Part shown: piece after piece, positions 54,894 through 64,000 of the stretch
Numbering within the stretch: the first letter of the stretch is position 1
Layout of the letters: each line of letters opens with the position of its first letter
Assembly: GCA_016584305.1 (NCBI GenBank)
Contig: JACEEZ010007192.1
Coordinates: 1-64,000, forward strand
Direction: 5' to 3'
Length of the DNA stretch: 64,000 nucleotides
DNA from: Chionoecetes opilio
Lineage: Eukaryota > Arthropoda > Malacostraca > Decapoda > Majidae
Made by a program: the position numbers and the translations under genes
The notes under the pieces: generated by a model
Told to the model about the DNA's origin: nothing
Database searches by the model: none
What the model saw: the letters and a program-made list of their open reading frames with translations, nothing else

Positions 54894-57075
54894 GCTACTA
54901 ATTTCCTCATCCTTATCTCCTATCAATAAAACCTTGAGTGAAAATACTAGCAACGATGATAATGATAATGAAAAGAATAAGAACAGCACTAATACCAATG
55001 TTTACAGTTTCAGTAGTAGTAGTGTAGTAGAAATGGTAGTAGTAATAATGATAAAGTTGATAGAAGAATGGTAATAGTAATGATGATGATGATGATAAAA
55101 ATGATAGTAAAAGTACTAACAATAATGATAATGATAATAATGCTAGTAGAAGTAATAATAACGATTATATAATCATGATAATAATGATAACAGCACCAAT
55201 ATCGCGTAGATTTTGTAGGACTAATGGTAATCCTGGTTGGTACAGTCATACTGTGTGTGACGGCCATCACCCTTGTAGGACTCGCTATCGCCGTGACCTT
55301 GGTCATCACCTATGCTCCTGTTGCCCCTGGTAAGTCCCGCCTGCCTGGTAAACATGGTGAGTAGAGTTTTTTTGCGTGCGATCACATCTGCCTTTCTCCC
55401 CACACGTTCACAATTATTCACATTAGAATGTAAGCTCAAGCACCATTCATCTCGTTCCATTATTACTCCCTCGGTAAAGAAAATGTATATATTTACAGAC
55501 ACTACACACACAAAAAAAGATAAATTGTAAGAAGGGGACAGAAAGAGAAAAAACGACCAGCCTCAATATCGGAAGCTAAGCGATGTGCACAGCGAGCGAA
55601 CAGTGAATGAGGCTGACATTAACTATTGTATCCAAGCCAAATCATTCTTAACTGACCTGATATCAAATAACACCGTAAAATAACCTCGTATAATATGGTA
55701 TAGATAAATGTGTAGGTAATCGCAGCTCTTCCCCGCTGCTAACACGTGACATATGACGTAACTGTTTGATAGGGAGTTAATGGCTCTTGTGTTTTAGTGG
55801 CTGGGTAAAGGGTTAGTTAGGCTGGCTTATCCATTAGTTAATCTGCCGTCCCTCTGTCTCTCACTGGGAGTCATATTACCGCGAGCTATTGTTATACGGA
55901 TCAGAAGAAAAAAAGCTGTTAAATATTGAGTATCTTTGAAGCTGTCTGGAGTTTTATAAGGATCTGAAGTGTTATTTTCCTTCTTTATTTTTTTAAGGTT
56001 ACCTGATGTTGCACCTTCTCGTGAACCACTCCTACTTGTGAAGGATAACTGGCGATGTCCCTCCCCTGAACCACTCCTACTTGTGAAGGATAACTGGCGA
56101 TGTCCCTCCCCTGAACCACTCTTACTGGTGAAGGATAACTGGCCCTCCCCTGAACCACTCTTACTTGTGAGGGATACCAGGCGATGTCCCTCCCTTGAAC
56201 CACTCTTATTTGTGAAGGATAACTGGCGATGTCCCTCCCTTGAACCACTCTTATTTGTGAAGGATAACTGGCGATGTCCCTCCCCTGAACCACTCTTATT
56301 GTGAAGGATAACTGGCGATGTCCCTCCCCTGAACCACTCTTATTTGTGAAGGATAACAGGTGCTGTCCCTCCCCTGAACCACTCTTACACAGAAACTTTA
56401 AGTGGTGGCGCCTTACTATCTTCCCGCAGGCCTCCTCGTGTATCCAGATAACGTTGTTTATCTGGAAGGCGGGTTGGGCGAGAACGCTGGCAAACAATAC
56501 TATGTGCAAGCGATGAACGTCTTCATCGACAGTAAGTTCTAGTTTATTTCTTGATGTTTTGTAAAGTTCATGTTCTTTGGAATGATGAAGGAATAAGAAA
56601 TAATGAAGACATGTGCATATATAACTATCTCTCTTCATTTGGTCTTTGCAATGAACTAACAACAAATATAAATTTTTGTTTGTAGAATCTACTAAATTTT
56701 GCATCAGTTCTTTAGTGCTCGTGTGCCGTCAGTGCAGAGTCCAGCCTGATGAATATAGTTTCACGATATTTTATCCTTCAAGACAGACTGTCCCTTCAGA
56801 ATCTACTCTCGACCATCGCATGGAAATGTGTGGTAAACCTAGTATCATAAAACATTGTGAATAAGCCCTCACATGACACGAACCTCCATTTCTTCTTCCC
56901 CAGCCCGTGAGCGCAGCAGCTCAGCTAACCTGCGTTCCTGCTCGCTCTCTGATGGCCTAAACACCAATATGACTGCATCTTCGACCCGACGTGGGTGTAT
57001 GATGTCTGCAGTGCACAGAAAGACGATTGGGGCTACAGGCTTAACAGTCCCTGCTTCCTCCTTGTCTTCAACGAG
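54211..57075 (+). CDS. Na+/K+-ATPase beta-subunit-like gene, unit 2 exons 1-4
   Basis: Single-pass type II membrane protein; the beta subunit chaperones and stabilises the sodium pump at the plasma membrane. Exon 1 (54211-54283) starts at GCCATGG, codes MASEVAGFTPEHEVQG then KRSRILC, and ends at a GTGAGT donor. Exon 2 (55219-55329, TTTTGTAG/GTAAGT) holds the transmembrane span, LMVILVGTVILCVTAITLVG then LAIAVTLVITYAP. Exon 3 (56430-56531, CCGCAG/GTAAGT) reads GLLVYPDNVVYLEGGLGENA then GKQYYVQAMNVFID. Exon 4 (56904-57075, CCCCAG/GTATAG) holds DCIFDPTWVYDVCSAQ, then DDWGYRLNSPCFLLVFNE, the G-Y-x5-PC-x5-N-E/R signature of beta subunits. All junction phases agree. In both units exon 4 lacks one base near AACACCAATATGAC, shifting the frame. 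Later exons were not found. Confidence 0.7.
56018..56398. repeat. 45-bp intronic minisatellite, unit 2
   Basis: About eight copies of the same 45-bp unit as at 49365-49740, with the same order of variant copies, ending just before the exon 3 acceptor. Confidence 0.85.
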
Positions 57076-58703
57076 GTATAGTTTGTGGAGATGCAGGCTG
57101 AGTTATAAAATGGAGGGAGTGGTGGAGATAAAGAGTGAAGTAAAGTCATATTTGGTCATATTTGTGGTGCTCAGCACAACTCCATCACTGGCCACGTTGT
57201 GCGGTATAGCAATGGGTCACAGCGGGGTGTTGAGGCGCCATGCCCAGAACAATAGAGTGAATAATGTGATAGTAATGTGGTGTATTGTTATGGTGATGTG
57301 CGTGTGGTTATGAAATACCAAATGTCAATATTACTGGAAGTGGAATTGCCTCCACTGGTTGTGAACAAATCAATCCACCATAGTTAATGGCGTCATGCGT
57401 GCAGGGCTTGCTGTCCTGTGTGCCCGACCCGACCCGACGGCGGCGGCGGCGACGGTAACAGTCCAAATGTGGGTCATGGAGGAAGAACAGAACATAATAA
57501 AATAGAAAAGATATAGAGAGTGGAAGATGGGATAGGGGGTAAGTAGTAGGGGGGGGGGGAGTGAAGAGAAGATAATTTTAGTATTAGAGAAAGACACAAA
57601 GGCTTCACTGTGTGCCGTGAGGGCGAGGACACCGGCGGAAAGGAGGATATCGAGACGGGACGAGCAATAGCGTTCATAGAGGCGAGGGTTGGGAGACACG
57701 TTCAGGACACGGTGGGTTGTGACCAGCCTTGAAGGTGGCTGCTCGTCCACCACCTCATCCCTGCCCCTCAGTGCTGTGCCAGACACTGCTGTTCGGTCAC
57801 CTCAAAACGGTGAGGGCGGACCCATGGCTCACCCAGGATCCAGCGCAGACCTCATGATAATCCACCACTCGTCCTGACGCTGACCCCTCGTCCTCGGCCC
57901 CTCACCGTGTGGGGTTGAGCGCAGAGAGACACGTGTTGCTCGAGCTGGCGTCCCAAGAGTTGTGACATTTCCTAGTGAGTTCAGCTTCAGTCCGCCGGGG
58001 AAAGGGTGCAGAGAATTTGGGCTATCGAAAAAAAGTTATATAGCACCTCCCAAAAAAATATGAGCGACGCGTCGAAATGGTGTGTGAGAAGTTGAGAACC
58101 GAAGTGAAAAATACATGTAGCCAAAGTATGCAGTATGTGTTACGATATGTGGTACCGACTGGCTATGGAGCGTCGCGACACTCAAATGATTAATGCAAAG
58201 ACTATAAATGTTTCTTGTTCAGTTGAGACTACTGCTAAACGCATTAGACGATGTGATGAGTTGCAACTTGCAGTACAGCTTGGATAAACATCAGTCTAGA
58301 CTCTATGGCGTGATGGAAAAAACGGGTGGATATTATTGCGTTGTTTGTTCATAGAAAGATGTGATGAAGTACTACCCTTGGCCTGACGTGCACGCTTGTT
58401 GTCATTCACATCAAGGTGGACAAGACACGTGTGGTTTACGTTGGTTATATCATACACATACATCAAACATGACTGTTGTTTGTACACGGCGACCAAAGAG
58501 TTTAAGCTAGCATGTTGTACTGGAAGCCTTAATCTGGTGACAACGATCCCCAATGAATGACTAACAACGGTATCCACTGTAGTCTTTAACAGTGATTTAA
58601 TTACAGCAACAAACGATACATCCGTGGCCGTATGTAAAACACCCACGATATCCATTGAATGATATTGTGATATATCAGGGCAGGACAGCTCGCCAAGTGG
58701 TGA
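57076..58703. other. Region after exon 4, no further exon identified (unit 2)
   Basis: Equivalent to 50413-52021. CCCCTCAG at about 57772 followed 35-40 bp later by GGTGAGGG could be a tiny exon but is not supported by any recognisable sequence. Confidence 0.35.
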
Positions 58704-60674
58704 GGGCAGGGAGTAAAGACCCAAGTGTCAACGGTGCACTTGGCAGGGGCGTTGTGTGGTGTTTACCGCAGGGATGTTTCGGCCGTCATATGTATGTAGA
58801 TTCGACACTTCAAATTCGACCTTATTTTGTGGAGTTAGCAAGTAACTCAATCGGTTTACATTTGTGAATATCACAAATGGCCTCTGATAAGAGTAATACC
58901 ATTAATGATGGAGGAGATAGACCAGTAGGAATGAACGAGGATGATGTGGACTGAGTATAACGGTCGAAAGTGATACAGCATCTATATGTCAATGGTGCTT
59001 CATGGCCAGACTTCAGGTGACGGAGAAAAAAAAAAGTGTCATCAGACGAAGGAAATGAAGGACAGACGCGAGACTTTGCACCATGTCAATAACAAGGAGA
59101 AGCAACACTAGCTTGTTCATATGGCGGACCTGCTGCCAAGTCTGTTGTTACCTGAAGTAAGTACCAGTCCAGTACGAAGAAGAGGCAGGTAAAAGTGACG
59201 ATTCTCCTTGTGCTTGTGAAGCAACTTTCACCTAAAATAGACGAAATCAGTCGTTGATGACACATTCGTGATTCATGTTGACTCATGTTCGGTATTGATG
59301 TATCGGCAGACTCTCGCCAGTGATGTATACGATATGGGAGCGATGCACAACGCCAGCAAACCTGAAACGACCATGACGATGAAAAAGGACAGAGAGATGT
59401 TTCCTTCACTGAGACGAGTGAGTGAATCAACGGATGCGATTTTCTACAAGGGAGGGGGCACGTTTACCTTTACTGAAATGAAAACCCGACGCTTCCTCTC
59501 TTAGACAAAACATTTCTTGGACATCTCGCCCTGCAGAGAGGACGTGCGTTTCGATGTTTCCTCCTCGGCCACGGCTGACAGGTCATCACAGTGAGAAGGA
59601 AGACCGAAGTTATGTTACAGTTATGAAAGTTAACGGAGGAAGACTATACGAATAGAGACATTTCGACTATCTGGTATCCAGTCAAGACATCTCATTGGAT
59701 GTCAAAGTAAAGGTTTGTGTTCGTGACGTGACCGTACTTTACAGGAGGGTGTCTGGTAATGTTATCAAAATTAATATAACTATGATCATTGAACATATTT
59801 TCCTTTCTCTCATGTTGGCTTATTATGATGTTTGGAGACTAACATCCTGTTGTATCATGTTGTTAGGGAAATGTCAGTGAAGAATCGAGATTTCACGTTG
59901 AGAGTTTGATCATTTCGATAGGATGATTTCGACATTATGGATTCAATCAGTGAGAATCGAATCGTTGAAGGTGGAGAGTGAATTAGAAAGAGAGTAAAAG
60001 ATGTTGATATGCTCTTGAGAGAAAGTTTGTGATTCTCAAGCTTAAATCTTTGGATAGCAAGGTCAGCATCTCCTAGCCATGCCAGTGAGTGGGAAGTCAA
60101 ACACTCCCTCTGCCTGCTTCCTCCAGTCAGGCATACAGGACATGTGCAATCATTTGAAATGCACATGTGCTTTTCCGTCCCGTGTGGGAGCAGTCCATCG
60201 GCACAGTCTTTGTGCTGCGTGAGTCAAGAGCAGGTTCAAGTATATCACTCCTTCCTTTTTCAGTCATTATAGTAAAATGAAAATACACTAAGTCTTCCCT
60301 GTGCAGACTGTAGGTAATACGTCAGTAATAGTTCAAGACGTATCCATTCGCAGCCTTTTCAGCACGGAGCAAGTCAGTAACAATAAGTCAAAGAATATAG
60401 AACAGAACCACCACATATATCTGCATCATTTCGCTAATTTATACCTTTATTCCCTTCATCACACAAGCAATAATCATAATAACCGCCACTCACAAGCGTG
60501 AGTGGCGGTAACATTCACATTTACTTCACTAAGCATAAATACTATTTTGCCCTTGCCACAGTGACAGCAGGGGGCATGTCCCCCACGCAGGCACGGTCAC
60601 CGCCACGCCGCAATACTGGCAACAAAACAATAACAACGTTACGCAGCAGTACCGTGTACACTGTAAAAAATTAA
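58704..60674. other. No recognised gene; one uncharacterised open frame
   Basis: A 78-codon plus-strand frame at 59268-59504 (SDVYDMGAMHNASKPETTMT then SLRRVSESTDAIFYKGGG) is balanced in composition and continues in spirit after a stop as HFLDISPCREDVRFDVSSSA. It could be an exon of the sodium-pump-like gene or of another gene, but I see no family motif and no clear splice sites. At 60475-60515 there is a short palindrome (GCCACTCACAAGCGTGAGTGGC). Confidence 0.3.
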
Positions 60675-60941
60675 AGGTATAGAAAGGGTATACAAGGGGT
60701 ATTCCTACTGGTTAAAATAGCATACCCTATAGGGGTATATTAGAACTATGATATACCCTTTACATTATACCCTTGAAAGGGTATAACATATACTTATAAT
60801 ACCCTTATGTAAGGGTATTATAAGTATATGTTATACCCTTTCAAGGGTATAATATAAAGGGTATATCATAGTTCTAATATACCCCTATAGGGTATGCTAT
60901 TTTAGACACTAGGAATACCCCTTGTATACCCTTTCTATACC
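60675..60941. mobile_element. 267-bp palindrome (MITE-like)
   Basis: Left arm 60675-60807 and right arm 60810-60941 are near-perfect inverse copies with a 2-base loop (TG). Arms are built on GGGTATA/TATACCC words. The outer ends read GGTATAGAAAGGGTATAC and its complement; a further GGTATAGAAAG-like GTATACC pair and ATACCCTGC/AAGGGTATTC lie just outside. One short mismatch block (CTGGTT against GACACT) breaks the arms near 60706/60907. Confidence 0.9.
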
Positions 60942-61097
60942 TAGGAATACCCTGCTAAAGGGTATTCTAGATGATATATATACCTTCGTACTCTAATCCA
61001 TTATACCCTTAGGTAGGGTTATAGCTTATAGGTATAAAAGAGGACTTCAGGTTTCAAAAGTTTATTATACTTTCTTCTCTGAAAATATAAATAAGGC

Positions 61098-61955
61098 ATG
61101 TGTTGGTGTTGATGGTGGTGTTGATGGTGGTGTTGATGGTGGTGTTGATGGTGGTGGTGTTGATGGTGGTGTTGAAGGTGGTGTTGATGGTGGTGTTGAA
61201 GGTGGTGTTGATGGTGGTGTTGATGGTGGTGCTGAAGGTGGTGTTGGTGGTGGTGTTGATGGTGGTGTTGATGGTGGTGTTGAAGGTGGTGCTGAAGGTG
61301 GTGTTGATGGTGGTGTTGATGGTGGTGTTGATGATGGTGGTGATGGTGGTTGAGGTGGTGATGTTGATGGTGGTGGTGGTGATGATGGTGGTGGTGTTGA
61401 TGGTGGTGTTGAAGGTGGTGTTGAAGGTGGTGTTGAAGGTGGTGTTGATGGTGGTGTTGATGGTGGTGCTGTTGAAGGTGTTGATGGTCGTGTTGAGGGT
61501 GGTGTTGATGGTGGTGGTGATGGTGGTGTTGATGGTGGTGGTGGTGTTGATGGTAGTGTTGAAGGTGGTGTTAAAGGTTGTCATCACTATCAACCCCACC
61601 TTCAACACCACCACCATCAACATCACTATCAACACCACCATCACCACCACCTTCAACACCACCACCATCAACACCACCTTCAACACCACCATCAACACCA
61701 CCACCACCATCACCACCACCACCACCATCACCACAATCACCACCACTACCATCACCACCACTACCATCACCACAACCACAATCACCACCTCAACCACCAT
61801 CACCACCACCAACACCATCACCACCACCACCATCACCACCACAACCACAATCACCACCACCTCAACCACAATCACCACCACTACTCTCACTACTCTTAAC
61901 CACCTCAATCACCACCATCGGTGGTTGATTGATGGTCACCATCAGATGGTGGTGG
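61098..61955. repeat. Inverted (GGTGTTGATGGT)n minisatellite
   Basis: The plus strand runs as (GGTGTTGATGGT)n with GAAGGT variants from 61098 to about 61575. It then flips within about 20 bp (TTGTCATCACTATCAACC) to the complementary (ACCACCATCAAC)n to about 61955, ending with GATGGTCACCATCAGATGG. Both strands are open for more than 280 codons with Val/Leu- or Thr/Asn/Ile-rich repeats because the unit is a multiple of three. Not a gene. Confidence 0.9.
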
Positions 61956-62177
61956 TGAAAATTAAATTATAGTTAATGAGATTTCCTATGTGTCCAGACT
62001 TTAGGGACACCCTGTATAGAGGCTAATAATTATATAGAGGCTTATATAGATATATGGTATGAAAAACAGTCCTTACCTTATCAAGAGTTTTTTCTTGAAT
62101 ATGAAGCAATGGATACATTTTAATATTTGAGGCTTAAAGTGGAAGCCTCAAAGCTTGAAGTCAAGCCTTAAGTGTCA
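61956..62177. other. Flank of the inverted minisatellite
   Basis: Contains GTCCAGACTTTAGGGACACCCTGTATA at about 61994-62020, which resembles a mariner/Tc1-type terminal sequence (inference), and short direct repeats of GCTTAAAGTGGAAGCC-like AAGCCT words leading into the 27-bp satellite. Confidence 0.3.
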
Positions 62178-62446
62178 GTTCAACACTTGAGGCAACAAGG
62201 TCAACAGTGACACTTGAGGCAACGTGGTCAACAGTGACACTTGAGGCAACAAGGTCAACAGTGACACTTGATGTAATAAATTCAACAGTGACACTTGAGG
62301 CAACAAGGTCAACAGTGACACTTGATGTAATAAATTCAACAGTGACACTTGAGATAAAAGGTCAACAGTGACACTTGATGTAATAAATTCAACAGTGACA
62401 CTTGAGATAACAAGGTCAACAGTGACACTTGATGTAATAAATTCAG
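62178..62446. repeat. 27-bp minisatellite with two alternating variants
   Basis: About ten copies of a 27-bp unit sharing TCAACAGTGACACTTGA. Two variants, GGCAACAAGG and TGTAATAAAT, alternate in the middle to give a 54-bp higher-order unit. No unique spacers. Confidence 0.9.
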
Positions 62447-62489
62447 ACACAATATAATAAATTCAGTGACATTTCACACACACACTTAC

Positions 62490-63150
62490 ATTCAACAGGT
62501 CATTTCTCAACGGATTTTTAATCTGCCTACACCACAGGCAAGCCTGTTAAAATGTTCATCAGGCAAGTCTGTTAAAATCTTCATTTCAATTCATCTATAA
62601 CGTATTGTGAAAGATAACCCGGTTTTAGAGTTATTATATTTATAAGATTTAAGCAGCATGGAATTATGAACTCAAAACACGCATAATGCACTCATTTCTC
62701 AATAGATTTTTATTTTGATTACACCACAGGGAAGCCTGTTGAAATCTGGATTTTTTTTAATCTATAATGTTTGGTGAAATAACACACGGTTCTCGAGAAA
62801 ATAAGTATTACAGTTTTTCTGGGTGGGCTAAAAGGCACTTCTCCAAGTGAAAAATACGCTTCATGCAATCATTTCTCAATGGATTTTTATTTCGATTACA
62901 CCACAGGGAAGCCTGTTGAAATCATGAACTTTATTCATCTATAACGTTATGTGAAATAACACACGGTTTTCTAGATAATAATGTATTACCTGTTCCACAG
63001 CCTATTTCATTGTCCAACCTAACGGGGTTCTGGGTGGGCTAAAAGGCACTTCTTCCAGTGCAAAACACGCTTCATGCGATAATTTCTCAATGGAATTTTA
63101 TTTCAATTACACCAAAGGGAAGCCAGTTGAACACATGATTTTATTACATC
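62490..63150. repeat. Satellite-like direct repeats of about 180-210 bp
   Basis: Four diverged copies starting near 62500, 62690, 62868 and 63080. Each contains ATTTCTCAA(T/C)GGA then TTTTTAT, ATTACACCACAGGGAAGCC and TGTTGAAAT, followed in the fuller copies by GTGAAATAACACACGG and GGTGGGCTAAAAGGCACTTC. Confidence 0.85.
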
Positions 63151-63330
63151 AAGAATTTTTTCATGTGAACGGCACAACACAAATACAAGTAATAACATTG
63201 ATAAAAAGGTGTAAGATTTGAACTTTTCGAATGATTAAACATTGATCGTAGTCAATGGGCCCCAGACATAACTACGTCACGGTTTGTTTACATCGGTGCA
63301 TTGTGGGGATAAGGCGGGGTCGCCGCGGGT

Positions 63331-63740
63331 GGACCTACGAAGGGAAAACTACGGCGATGGAAGAATTTCGAGTTATTATGCGCGAAATTGATATTCCAGG
63401 TGCTATATTACTGTGGTCTGTTCTCGCTGACAACACTATAGAGAAGACCTGAGGTAATGGCTGATGTGCAGAGGCTTCTAAACCAAGAAAACAGAGCCAT
63501 AACAGAGCCTCGTCAAAAGGTAAGCAACTGGTAGGTACGTAATGTGTCCCTACCACTTGCTTACTTCTTAATGAGACTCTGCTGTGACTGTTTTCCTGGT
63601 TTAGAAGCCTTTGCACATCAACCATCACCTCAGGTCTTCTCTATGTTGTCAGCGAGCACGGAAATGTAGCACCTGGAATATCAATTTCGCCCAAAACAAC
63701 TCGATTTTTTTTCATTGTCGTAGTCTTCTCCTTGTAGGTT
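63331..63740. repeat. Inverted repeat with a short open frame
   Basis: Left arm 63331-63535 and right arm 63549-63740 are inverse copies about 85-90% alike, around a 13-bp loop. Shared blocks are GAAATTGATATTCCAGGTGC, GAGAAGACCTGAGGT, AGGCTTCTAAACCA and GTAAGCAA(C/G)TGGTAGG. Frames of 65 codons (plus, ending KT at 63452) and 97 codons (minus, from 63628) cross it; neither is recognised. Confidence 0.8.
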
Positions 63741-64000
63741 GTACATATACATGGTTATGATAGTATTAAAATACCTTATTAATTGAGTTCCTTTTGTTGC
63801 CTTTCCTCATAATAAGTAGTGCTACATCATGGTTTACGTGTTACTTGACGAGCCAATGAATACTCTTGAGTCTATACCAACATCCCCAAACCCTTTGCTT
63901 TGATTTATCTTATTACTCCACCCATAAACAAGTTGCATAACCACGGTGACATTACCATCCTTGCCTCATGGTACCTGCATGGTACTGTCGTCTACCGATA
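63741..64000. other. No gene recognised
   Basis: AT-rich end of the window without coding or repeat structure that I can identify. Confidence 0.4.

Noticed and set aside
55985..56704. 239-codon minus-strand frame
   Set aside because: It is kept open by the 45-bp intronic minisatellite and runs antisense to exon 3 of the sodium-pump-like gene.
59268..59504. A further exon of the sodium-pump beta-like gene
   Set aside because: No beta-subunit motif (second or third disulfide region) and no phase-compatible splice sites were found.
61054..61972. Open frames of 284-290 codons on both strands
   Set aside because: Val/Leu or Thr/Asn repeats from a 12-bp minisatellite whose unit is a multiple of three.
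62178..62446. Possible CRISPR-like array
   Set aside because: Units are contiguous 27-mers with no unique spacers, in a eukaryotic setting; it is a minisatellite.

Overview
This window looks like gene-poor, transposon-dense genomic DNA from an arthropod, most likely a decapod crustacean. The evidence is the very long (GA)n, (CA)n, (TA)n and (TTA)n microsatellites, TTAGG-like CCTAA repeats, a tRNA-derived SINE, a LINE whose 3' end runs into (TTA)n, a P-element/THAP9-type transposase, hAT and Ty3/gypsy remnants, and pieces of what look like arthropod gustatory-receptor genes. Nothing bacterial or viral is present. Many reading frames are broken by single-base indels, often at homopolymers, and 1-5.6 kb and 27-34 kb are full of expanded G/C runs. 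Part of the apparent gene decay may therefore be uncorrected long-read error. All reading is by eye; no search was run.

Layout. 0-7.4 kb: damaged Ty3/gypsy integrase, TC/GA microsatellites, a large inverted repeat and a GC-rich tandem repeat with a near-perfect hairpin. 7.9-8.2 kb: a THAP zinc-finger exon. 8.6-10.6 kb: a foldback element and back-to-back TTAA-flanked elements. 11.6-12.4 kb: hAT transposase remnant. 13.4-19.2 kb: a P-element/THAP9-like transposase gene broken by a SINE and by element A. 20.97-21.09 kb: last exon of a chemoreceptor-like gene. 21.8-25.1 kb: element B. 25.3-26.0 kb: a short hAT element with a perfect 8-bp target duplication. 26.4-35.8 kb: element C, carrying a Ty3/gypsy element inside it and inserted at the splice acceptor of a second chemoreceptor-like gene (35.8-36.75 kb). 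37.2-39.8 kb: element D. 40-42.4 kb: duplicated GA/CA block and (CTA)n. 42.5-46.2 kb: a LINE split by a 2.4-kb TTAA-flanked element. 45.4-58.7 kb: a 6.6-kb tandem duplication whose two units each carry the first four exons of a Na+/K+-ATPase beta-subunit-like gene. 58.7-64 kb: palindromes, minisatellites and satellites.

The most interesting result is a set of four elements (A 14857-17564, B 21785-25137, C 26401-35790, D 37207-39818) with one architecture: termini 5'-TAG...CTA-3', inverted repeats a few hundred bases long, and perfect 3-bp target duplications (ATA, TAC, TAT, GTA). A, B and C encode proteins with the acidic-residue order of FEN1/XPG (PIN-like) nucleases and a GxG helix-hairpin-helix signature. 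C ends in a Cys-rich finger, and D carries what I take to be the N-terminal part of the same large protein family. This fits the Academ DNA-transposon superfamily, described as encoding an XPG-type nuclease and making 3-4 bp duplications. The short A/B version, whose protein start codon lies inside the inverted repeat, may be a distinct, little-described lineage.

The host genes recognised are parts of chemoreceptor-like genes, a Na+/K+-ATPase beta-like gene and possibly a THAP-domain gene; the transposons sit between or inside them.
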